64,000 bases of DNA. Source: Planctomycetaceae bacterium. Lineage in GTDB: Bacteria > Planctomycetota > Planctomycetia > Planctomycetales > Planctomycetaceae. The position numbers and the translations under genes were made by a program. This document shows, piece after piece, positions 34,114 through 41,612 of this stretch. How positions within the stretch are numbered: the first letter of the stretch is position 1; each line of letters opens with the position of its first letter. Where the stretch lies: NCBI GenBank assembly GCA_028284485.1, contig JANQRQ010000039.1:1-64000 (forward strand), read 5' to 3'. The notes beneath the pieces were generated by a model. The model ran no database searches and had not been told where the DNA came from. It saw only the letters and a list, made by a program, of their open reading frames with translations.

Positions 34114-35142
34114 TTATTGCGTTATTCCTTTCGTCAAGTTCATGAACGCATCTTCGAGACTCTCGATCTTGCTTTGAAACTCTGTTACTTCAAAGCCTTC
34201 CGAAAGCATGGCCTTGAGTAACTGGTGCTGCTCACGCGCGCCAGCGGAAAAATCAATGACGATTTCCCCGTTTATCAATTTTGCATCAGCAATATGGGGT
34301 TGTTCCAGCAACCACGATTCCAGACGGGCAGACCCGTTGAGCACACAAATTCGAATCGCCCGACCGTGCTCCTGTCCGCTATTTTTCCTGCGGCGATTTT
34401 GAATATCCTCCATCGTGCCACTCGCCAGAATCTCCCCCGCTTCGATTATGGCGGCTGAATCACAAATCTCTCCCAGCTCCGTCAGAATGTGGGAACTGAT
34501 GAGGACCGTCTTGTTCATTTCCTTGGCCAGCAAATGAATCAACTCGCGCAACTCCACTCGGGCGCGGGGATCGAGACCGGCTGCCGGTTCGTCGAGAACG
34601 AGTACTTGCGGATCATGGATTAACGTGCGTCCCAGTCCCAATCGTTGCGACATACCTTTGGAAAGTGTGTCGATCGGTTTGTGGGCTAATTTGCGCAGTT
34701 CGGTAAAGACCAGCACGTGCTCGACGGCGTCGCGTCGCTTGGCACCGTGAAAGCCATACGATCGGGCAAAGAAATCGAGATACTCGACGACGTTCATGTT
34801 CGAGTACCTGCCGAATGAATCTGGCATAAACCCAACGATTCGACGTACGCGATCGGGATCGTCAATAACGGAGTGACCGCCCACGAAGGCATCACCGGCC
34901 GTTGGAATATCCAATGTGGCCAGGATGCGCATTGTCGTCGTTTTTCCAGCTCCGTTAGGCCCGATAAACCCCAACACCTGCCCTGGAAAAGCCTTGAAAG
35001 ATACATCGTTGACCGCTTTGAGCTTTCCGAAGAAACGATGCACACGCCGAAGTTCCAATGTCGGCGTTCCGTTACCGTCTGAGCCGCAAGCACTCTGCTC
35101 TGCGGGTTCAGGAATGGTTTGGGAGTCGATCTGTTCTGGCAT
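34114..35142 (-). CDS. ABC transporter ATP-binding protein
   Basis: 342 residues from the ATG at 35142; a TTG at 35217 that overlaps the upstream stop would add 25 residues. Walker A is GPNGAGKTTT, the signature is LSKGMSQRLGLGRTL and Walker B is VLVLDEPAAGLDPRAR, followed by the switch His in ISSHILTELGEIC. The domain order and the C-terminal extension of about 100 residues fit GldA/CcmA-type exporters. It pairs with the downstream permease and follows the 739-residue membrane protein directly. Cytoplasmic face of the inner membrane. Confidence 0.93.
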   Translation of the reverse strand: MPEQIDSQTIPEPAEQSACGSDGNGTPTLELRRVHRFFGKLKAVNDVSFKAFPGQVLGFIGPNGAGKTTTMRILATLDIPTAGDAFVGGHSVIDDPDRVRRIVGFMPDSFGRYSNMNVVEYLDFFARSYGFHGAKRRDAVEHVLVFTELRKLAHKPIDTLSKGMSQRLGLGRTLIHDPQVLVLDEPAAGLDPRARVELRELIHLLAKEMNKTVLISSHILTELGEICDSAAIIEAGEILASGTMEDIQNRRRKNSGQEHGRAIRICVLNGSARLESWLLEQPHIADAKLINGEIVIDFSAGAREQHQLLKAMLSEGFEVTEFQSKIESLEDAFMNLTKGITQ

Positions 35143-35213
35143 TTCGATTTCTTTGGGGTCGACAGACTTCACGTGTCTTTGTGGGGCGTCGTGTAAGCAC
35201 CCAGCGTAAAACG

Positions 35214-37433
35214 TCAATAGTATCCAAGAAGGAAGTGACGACTTGCTCGCTCCGTGACGGAATCCAAACCGACATCGATACCAGGGGGCTCATTCAGAAT
35301 CGCAATATAGCTTCGGGGGCGCACCGGCGTTCCCGCTTGCAACGATGCCAGGAATGACTTCAGAGTTAACTCAAGTAAACTGTGATCGAAATTGATACTC
35401 AAATACGAATCGTTGTTAGCATATTGATCGAAACGAACTCCGATGGTTGACCTGTTAATTCCTTCTGGAACCTCAAGTGGGTATTGCGAGAACTCGTTAA
35501 AGATCGACCGCAGAGTGGTCTTGTCCGCCCGACCAAGCTGAGCAGTGGCATTCGCGTTGATTCGGTGCCCCGCGTAAATCGTACCGTTGTCGTCGACGAT
35601 GATCAGGGAATCGAGATCCCAAGCCAATCCATTCGCAACCTCCAAGCGATCGTCGGCGGACGGGGAAATTTCCAATCGGCCGCGCTCATCGCGATGCGAC
35701 TGAACAACAAACTGAGTTCGAGTCCGTGAACGCAGCCACCCCGATTCCAATGCCTGCGATTCTGTCCAATCGACGCTACCCGAATTGAACTCGTAGTTGA
35801 GGGGCCAAATCGGAAATACCGCCGAATCTTGCGAGAAAGATAATCCATTTGTCGGCGCCAATCCCGCATAGAGGGCCATGCGTGTCGTACTGATTGCAGC
35901 GCGACGGGATTGATCAAGCACTGTAATGCTTCGCATTCTCGATTTGACACCAAAGCCGTGTGCCACAATCGAATAGCCGAACAGCGAAAGGCTGGTCAAT
36001 AACGCGATGGTGGGAATCGTCAACACAAGCAAATACAACTGCCCCCGCCGTAACAGCCAGATGTAGTTGATCGGTCCAATGACAATCGCGAAGAGAGTAA
36101 TGAGGATCAAAAACGCCTGTTTCGGTAATGTGGAAATACCAGGTATCAGGAATTCGTAGAAACCGAAGTTGCCGGTTCGCGAGGAAATTCCGTTGCGCTG
36201 TGGCCAATTCAATCGTGCGGAACCAACCGATTTCAAAAACCAACGCCAGTCGCTTGATGTCCCCGGAAAAGGGTCTTCCTTAAAGGCATAAACTTGGCCG
36301 AGCATCATTGGCCGAGATTCAAACACATCGCGCGCAAGACGCCAGCGATTCGCAGTGAAGATCTCCTTCTGTCTTTGCAGTTCCGCCTGTTCTTGATCTG
36401 TTTCACCACAGCTTTCTTCGGTATCAGAGAAGGTGCAGTCGCAAACCATGGAATAGGACATGTAACAATCGAACGACGAACCGTCGTGTTGAGGCCGGTT
36501 CACCTCAATATCGATCCATTCAGCCGGGTCCGACTGCTGCCATTGCGGATCGGTCATACTGTATCGATGAACGCCCAATAACGAGCTCAACTGCTGGGAG
36601 TCCGAAGCTCTTTCACCAACCGCAAAAACAATCAGCGATCCGCCACTTTCGACCCACTTGATAATTGCTGAGCGCTTCTCGGCCGGCAAATTCGCAAACG
36701 TTTCCATCGATACGGCGACAACATCCAAACCCGAATAGCTGATCCATTGATCCGGCAACAGGGAGGGATCCACAAATTGCGAGTCGGTACTCATCAAGAC
36801 TGCGTAATAGGATCGCGGATCCTCATCCATGGTCATCGTATCGATGGCATTCTCGAAAGCAGAGCAATCGACTTGTTGTGGTGAGATGACAAGTAATGCC
36901 GGTCGAGCAGCACCATCGGCCTCAGGAGGTTGAAAATCGAGTTCGGCAGTTAGTCCCGATAACGGCCGGCCTCCTTCTGATACTGTCAACGCTGCGTAAC
37001 TCGCCGTACCGACCATGGGAACGGGAATCTCAAACCGCGCGGTTGCGTTTTGATCGATGCGAATCGTCCGGCGAACATCCGGAAGCGTCCCGTGAATTTC
37101 GTAAGCCGAAATGTGAAACGTCAATGTGCGAGCCCGACCACGATTCGTGACCTGCATTCGGACCGGATAGTAGCCGCCCCAAGTGCCGCCGGCCCAAATC
37201 GAATCAATGGTCACAACCAAATCATCGGCGCGCAGAGTCTTTTCGCTGCCGGTTGCGTGTGCCTCACGAACTTGGACGTGAAACACCGCCACCGTAACGA
37301 AAACAGCAAGTACGGCTCGAAACGAATTCGGGGGCGTGTACACGCTGTTTCGGGCATCCGCGTAGCCGTTCGCGGCACGGCACGACAACGGTCCCTTCTT
37401 GACTTGGGCACGTTCTCGTCGCATGACCATCAT
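35214..37433 (-). CDS. membrane-anchored periplasmic protein with GATase/ThuA-like domain
   Basis: 739 residues. The start overlaps the MoxR stop as ATGA, so the two are translationally coupled. A long basic N-terminus leads to a signal-type helix (FRAVLAVFVTVAVFHVQV). A beta-sandwich follows, then a Rossmann-like region (PALLVISPQQVDCSAF, LDVVAVSMETFANLPAEKRSAIIKWVESGGSLIVFAVG) resembling class I glutamine amidotransferase-like domains, without an obvious catalytic Cys. Two membrane helices (KQAFLILITLFAIVIGPINYIWLL and LYLLVLTIPTIALLTSLSLFG) precede a second soluble domain. An acidic Cys-rich insertion (CDCTFSDTEESCG) is unusual. No named family is certain. It may link the ABC exporter to the envelope. 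Confidence 0.75.
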   Translation of the reverse strand: MMVMRRERAQVKKGPLSCRAANGYADARNSVYTPPNSFRAVLAVFVTVAVFHVQVREAHATGSEKTLRADDLVVTIDSIWAGGTWGGYYPVRMQVTNRGRARTLTFHISAYEIHGTLPDVRRTIRIDQNATARFEIPVPMVGTASYAALTVSEGGRPLSGLTAELDFQPPEADGAARPALLVISPQQVDCSAFENAIDTMTMDEDPRSYYAVLMSTDSQFVDPSLLPDQWISYSGLDVVAVSMETFANLPAEKRSAIIKWVESGGSLIVFAVGERASDSQQLSSLLGVHRYSMTDPQWQQSDPAEWIDIEVNRPQHDGSSFDCYMSYSMVCDCTFSDTEESCGETDQEQAELQRQKEIFTANRWRLARDVFESRPMMLGQVYAFKEDPFPGTSSDWRWFLKSVGSARLNWPQRNGISSRTGNFGFYEFLIPGISTLPKQAFLILITLFAIVIGPINYIWLLRRGQLYLLVLTIPTIALLTSLSLFGYSIVAHGFGVKSRMRSITVLDQSRRAAISTTRMALYAGLAPTNGLSFSQDSAVFPIWPLNYEFNSGSVDWTESQALESGWLRSRTRTQFVVQSHRDERGRLEISPSADDRLEVANGLAWDLDSLIIVDDNGTIYAGHRINANATAQLGRADKTTLRSIFNEFSQYPLEVPEGINRSTIGVRFDQYANNDSYLSINFDHSLLELTLKSFLASLQAGTPVRPRSYIAILNEPPGIDVGLDSVTERASRHFLLGYY

Positions 37434-38539
37434 TGCTGCAAATCTCCAGGAAATTCCCTGTCCACCTCAGGAATTGACTCCAAAAGACAATCGATGATCC
37501 TTGCAGTCGTCCAACCTTCCAGACGTGCTGAGTAATCCAATATAAGCCGATGCCCCAATACACCGTATGCAACACGCCGAACATCATCGAAGCCAACATT
37601 GGGCTTGCCGGCCAACAGTGCTGCGGCGCGAGACGTTCCAGACAACGCAATCGCTGCCCGCGGCGAGGCTCCGAACTTGACGAACTGCCGAATCTGTTCC
37701 GGCGACGCTTCCGATTCAGGGTGTGTGGCGTTAACGAGCCGCGCGATGTAATTGGCAACCGCGCTCGGTAAATAAACCTGCTCGGCCAACCCGAACAATC
37801 GCTCTAACCGAGCCGCCGTCCAGATTTGCTCGAGCATTGGCGGCTCTCCGTTTTTTCGGGTGCGGATGATTTGTTCCAAAGTGTCGCTGGAAACATGTTC
37901 AACATTAAGCTTGAACGTAAATCTATCAAGCTGCGCTTCGGGCAGCGGGTAAGTGCCTTCCAGCTCGATCGGGTTTTGCGTGGCTAGCACGAAGAATGGA
38001 CCCGGCAAAGCATGCGTTTCTCCGAGTACGGTCACGCGGTGCTCTTGCATCGCTTCCAGCAATGCCGATTGGGTTTTCGGCGTTGCACGATTTATTTCAT
38101 CTGCCAACACCAGGTTGGCAAAAATCGGACCCGGGTGGAACACCAGCCTGCGAGCCCCGTGCTGTTCCTCGAGTATTGGTGCGCCCACGATATCGCTCGG
38201 CAACAAATCCGGAGTGAACTGCAGCCGGCGAAATTCAAGCCCCAGCAACGACGACAGAGACTTGACTAATTCTGTCTTTCCCAGGCCCGGCAAACCTTCC
38301 AGCAACAAATGACCTCGTGATAACAAGCAAATGACCACCATTTCGAGCAAATCGCTTTGCCCCAAAATCGCGGAGTTTAGGCCGGCCAAAAGCTGGCTGA
38401 TCGCGTCGTGTCCCTCTTCAACCTCCTCCGGAGCCAATAGGCGACCTGCGCCTTCGTCCGCTTCAGTCGGCGCGGCGACCGAACTTTGAATCTCACTCTC
38501 GTTCGGGTTATTCAATTGGGATGCTCCTCGAAATGCCAA
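37430..38539 (-). CDS. MoxR family AAA+ ATPase
   Basis: 369 residues. Walker A is EGLPGLGKTELV (near residues 82-92), followed by the MoxR hallmark RLQFTPDLLPSDIVG. Walker B is LVLADEINRATPKTQSALLEAMQE, and sensor 1 is FFVLATQNPIELEGTYPLPEAQLDRF. MoxR ATPases act as chaperones that assemble or activate partner proteins, often with VWA-domain proteins. No VWA or DUF58 gene is adjacent here, unlike most MoxR loci. The stop overlaps the start of the 739-residue protein, making that the best candidate partner. Confidence 0.94.
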   Translation of the reverse strand: MAFRGASQLNNPNESEIQSSVAAPTEADEGAGRLLAPEEVEEGHDAISQLLAGLNSAILGQSDLLEMVVICLLSRGHLLLEGLPGLGKTELVKSLSSLLGLEFRRLQFTPDLLPSDIVGAPILEEQHGARRLVFHPGPIFANLVLADEINRATPKTQSALLEAMQEHRVTVLGETHALPGPFFVLATQNPIELEGTYPLPEAQLDRFTFKLNVEHVSSDTLEQIIRTRKNGEPPMLEQIWTAARLERLFGLAEQVYLPSAVANYIARLVNATHPESEASPEQIRQFVKFGASPRAAIALSGTSRAAALLAGKPNVGFDDVRRVAYGVLGHRLILDYSARLEGWTTARIIDCLLESIPEVDREFPGDLQQ

Positions 38540-38553
38540 AACGAGAGGGCCGG

Positions 38554-39948
38554 CTATTCGGAATCGAAGTAGCGGCGAACGACGTTGCGATGCCGGGGCC
38601 TGATTTTGCGTGTCCAGGTCTCGCTACCAGAAGCCGCATCAACTGTGCGCGCTGTGTTACGACCGGCCGTTGCTGCCGGATCGGCTTCGGGAGTCGATTT
38701 TGTTGTACCGTAGACTTCGTCTTTTGGTTGGTCGAAAGCTCCCGGCGGCAAAACGACTTCTTTAAACTTCGCGGTGGTCTCATCCGATTCATCGCCCCAT
38801 GACATCGGAGCATCACCGCGACCGCGAGTGACACCGCCTTTTCCCGGCCGCTCGCTCGACTGCTGCCCCCCATGTTGATTTCCGGGGCAATTGCTGTTAA
38901 CGCACTCTCCGTTGTGCAACGGCGATCCGCAGTGTTGGCAAAGACCGTTCTGACTTTCGCTGCGCAGTTCGCTGAGTTTCTGCGATTCCTGATCCAAGAA
39001 TTGCTGCAGGTTTTCCAACGCTTTCTGACGGGCAGCCGATTCCTGCGGCAATGTCAGTTGGCCATTTTGCATCATCTTTTCTAACGCGTCTCGAAGGTCT
39101 GGAGATGCATTTGCCAACTCACCCGATTTCGCGAGCTCCTGCAATGCACTCTGCAGGTCATCCGTCAATTGGCCCGAACGTTGCTCGTTCAAAATCTGAT
39201 CGCCGCCATCGGCCGGTTTCATCAAACCGGCAACGGCACTACGCGCCTTGTCGACGGCCATTGATTTGGTGTCCAATCGATACAGCATTTTCTGTCTTAA
39301 TGCATCAACGGTTTCCCATTTTTCATGCGTCAGTGGTGTCTTCTTTGATTCTTCGGCGAGCTTCTCGATTTCTTCTTGAAGTTCCTGCTTTTCTTCTTCT
39401 TCGAGAATCGATGCCTCGTCAAGCTGTGTGAGTAACTCCTGCAGTTGCTCCGACGCTTGCCGACCAACGGTGTTTTCCAGGATCGATTCCGTTCGGGCTT
39501 CGCGAAGAGGCACAAAGCATGCCCCGATAGCGAACAAAACAGGCAGCACTAGAGACTGAAAGAACCTCACTGGTCGAATTCTCGGTAGAGTTTCATTCCA
39601 AGCCTGCTCGGACCCCGGCAACCGCGAACTCCAAGCGGGATCCGGAATTTCATTCAAGGCCATTAACAAGCCCCCAGCATGAATCCTGCGATCCAGCCAG
39701 GCGACAGTTGCCTCACGTCCTTGGCCACTCCGTGGAGTCATCCACCACGCTGCGATGGCCAAAGGAATAACTGCCGCACCAAGCAACAGGACTTGTGGCC
39801 ACAGTCCGGGAAAGAGAATCTTGACGACCAGTACCGCTCCGCCAAAGACAAAGCAATAAACCGCTAACCAATTACCAAACTGGCGCAAGAATTCTCCCAT
39901 TTGGATGCGGCGTCCGTACCGATTGATCCAGCGGTTGTGGTCACTCAT
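38554..39948 (-). CDS. coiled-coil membrane protein with a C-terminal zinc-knuckle-like segment
   Basis: 464 residues from the ATG at 39948, with GGTGG upstream; a TTG four codons earlier is possible. Three membrane helices lie in the first 150 residues (about 24-46, 50-70 and 130-148). A strongly charged coiled coil spans about 160-330 (for example LDEASILEEEEKQELQEEIEKLAEE). Residues 337-354 carry CQHCGSPLHNGECVNSNC, four Cys spaced as a possible zinc ribbon. A low-complexity Gly/Thr-rich tail ends in basic residues. Not a family I recognise. It is 14 bp upstream of moxR and likely the first large gene of the operon. Confidence 0.7.
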   Translation of the reverse strand: MSDHNRWINRYGRRIQMGEFLRQFGNWLAVYCFVFGGAVLVVKILFPGLWPQVLLLGAAVIPLAIAAWWMTPRSGQGREATVAWLDRRIHAGGLLMALNEIPDPAWSSRLPGSEQAWNETLPRIRPVRFFQSLVLPVLFAIGACFVPLREARTESILENTVGRQASEQLQELLTQLDEASILEEEEKQELQEEIEKLAEESKKTPLTHEKWETVDALRQKMLYRLDTKSMAVDKARSAVAGLMKPADGGDQILNEQRSGQLTDDLQSALQELAKSGELANASPDLRDALEKMMQNGQLTLPQESAARQKALENLQQFLDQESQKLSELRSESQNGLCQHCGSPLHNGECVNSNCPGNQHGGQQSSERPGKGGVTRGRGDAPMSWGDESDETTAKFKEVVLPPGAFDQPKDEVYGTTKSTPEADPAATAGRNTARTVDAASGSETWTRKIRPRHRNVVRRYFDSE

Positions 39949-40294
39949 GACTACCACCAAGATTGGTTCGTTGAACTCAGTCAGCCTGTCATTGCAATTC
40001 TATCATTTAAGACGCGAACCGACAGTTCGTTTCATCAAAATCATCCCGCGTTCCCATTTCTGCAGCAGAATCCCCAAAACCGGGTCGCGGAGCCGATAGC
40101 GAAGCTGATGGCGTTCGGTAGGAAATCGAACCACTCCATCGATGTGGTGTCTGGCATCGTAAATCGACCACACTGGATTTCCCTGTCTGTCTGACATAAA
40201 AACCTGGCTGGACATTTACTCGCTGGGAATACGAGACAAAAGAGATCGGTAGCGAATTTACCTTCGCGTGCGATATCGCTAGAGATTCCACCGC
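39949..40294. other. divergent gap between the MoxR operon and the MFS gene
   Basis: 346 bp. It contains one plausible small minus-strand frame (40003-40215, listed separately). The rest should hold promoters for both directions, but no consensus elements stand out. Confidence 0.45.
40003..40215 (-). CDS. possible small hypothetical protein
   Basis: 70 residues, or 64 if it begins at the second ATG (MSDRQGNPVWS). The sequence is protein-like, with aromatic and hydrophobic residues spread evenly (WSIYDARHHIDGVVRF, LRDPVLGILLQKWERGM). The frame ends 54 bp before the coiled-coil membrane gene on the same strand, as expected for a short first gene of that operon. No ribosome site is clear and I know no homologue. 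Overlapping frames on the other strand make this uncertain. Confidence 0.4.
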   Translation of the reverse strand: MSSQVFMSDRQGNPVWSIYDARHHIDGVVRFPTERHQLRYRLRDPVLGILLQKWERGMILMKRTVGSRLK

Positions 40295-41479
40295 ATGAGC
40301 CGCACGACTTTCCGCATGATTGTGATCATCTCCAGCGCTCATGCTTTGGTCCACGTGTTCGAGTTGTCCCTCCCGAGCGTCGAGCAAATGATCGGCGAAG
40401 AATTTGAGGTCGGGACGGCGAAAACCGGCGCACTTGGCACCGTGTGGAGATTGCCCTTTGGTGTGGGGGCACTGCTCGCTGGAATCCTTGCGGATCGCTT
40501 CGGCTCGAAACCGATGCTACTCGTCTATCTGATCGGGTGCACCTCGATGTGTATCGCTGCATCGTTCGCGACATCGCTCACAGAACTATTTGTAACAATG
40601 TTTGCAATGGGTTGTTTCGCCAGCATTTATCACCCCGCTGGACTGGCGATGATTTCGCGGGAAACGACACCGGAAAACCGCGGCGCAGCACTCGGTTGGC
40701 ATGGAATTTTTGGATCGATCGGAATTGCAGGAGCGCCGTTTATGGCAGCGCTCGCCTTCAGTACCGGTGCGATTACCTGGCGTGGTTACTACCTGGTTCT
40801 CACACTCCCCGCTTTGGCCATTGCGGCCCTGATTGCATTTGCGCTTACCGAACACCGAAGTCGTAATATCACAAGTGAAACGGCTACCGACGATACACTG
40901 CCCGAAGAGGCCAACGAGTCTCAGTGGAAACGGTATCTATTCCTGGTGTTCATCGGAGCATTATCCGGTTTTGTTTACGCCGGTTTTATGCACTTCTTGC
41001 CACGCTATCTCGATACATCCGGATTGCGTCCTGCCGGCATTCCCGAAGAAAGCTTTCGCAACGCGCTCAGCGCCGTCGTGTTGCTTTGCGGAGTCGTGGG
41101 ACAAGCCATTGCAGGTCGACTCGCACAACCGGGGCGTCTCGAATCGCTTCTCGCGGTGATCCTCCTACTGAACGTTCCATTTCTATTCTGGATGGCGGTG
41201 GCCGAAGGGCATTACCGACTGTGGGCGACATGTGGATTGGCTTTGGTGCATTTTATGAATCAGCCCGTTTACAACAGTTTAATTGCCCAATACGTCGCTG
41301 GAACTCGGCGAAGCACGGCTTACGGGTTTAGTAACATGTTTTGCTTCGGCATCGGGGCGTTAGGACCTTCTTATGCCGGCTACATGCAAACCGACTTTTG
41401 GACTTACGCCGGCCTGGGCATTGTCGCTTCGATGGCGTGCCTGTGTGCCGTGCTATTGAGATCCGTTCGATCGAAATAA
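40295..41479 (+). CDS. major facilitator superfamily transporter
   Basis: 394 residues with about 12 membrane helices. The loop 2-3 motif appears as GILADRFGSKPMLLVYLIG, the classic MFS GxxxDRxGRR-type signature. A central cytoplasmic loop (TEHRSRNITSETATDDTLPEEANESQWKRY) separates two six-helix halves. The end of the first half (AMGCFASIYHPAGLAMISRETTPENRGAALGWHGIFGSIG) recalls the fosmidomycin-resistance and sugar-efflux branches. Substrate unknown. Single gene between two divergent or independent units. Confidence 0.9.
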   Translation: MSRTTFRMIVIISSAHALVHVFELSLPSVEQMIGEEFEVGTAKTGALGTVWRLPFGVGALLAGILADRFGSKPMLLVYLIGCTSMCIAASFATSLTELFVTMFAMGCFASIYHPAGLAMISRETTPENRGAALGWHGIFGSIGIAGAPFMAALAFSTGAITWRGYYLVLTLPALAIAALIAFALTEHRSRNITSETATDDTLPEEANESQWKRYLFLVFIGALSGFVYAGFMHFLPRYLDTSGLRPAGIPEESFRNALSAVVLLCGVVGQAIAGRLAQPGRLESLLAVILLLNVPFLFWMAVAEGHYRLWATCGLALVHFMNQPVYNSLIAQYVAGTRRSTAYGFSNMFCFGIGALGPSYAGYMQTDFWTYAGLGIVASMACLCAVLLRSVRSK

Positions 41480-41494
41480 TTGATTTCGATCGAA
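41466..41494 (+). terminator. tandem self-complementary TTCGATCGAA pair after the MFS gene
   Basis: TTCGATCGAA occurs at 41466-41475 (inside the last codons) and again at 41485-41494, 19 bp apart. The two copies can pair with each other to give a 10-bp stem with a 9-base loop, followed by AAATC. A terminator hairpin is the simplest reading; an operator for the next gene is the alternative. Confidence 0.4.
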
Positions 41495-41612
41495 AAATCA
41501 GCCATCACCCCCCTTCTGACCGACGTACGCTCCTGTAGTAATCAATCGCGGTGCGCGCCCGTACCGGCGGTTACATGGTCCGATTTCGAGCCATTTGGAA
41601 AGGTTTCTGCCC

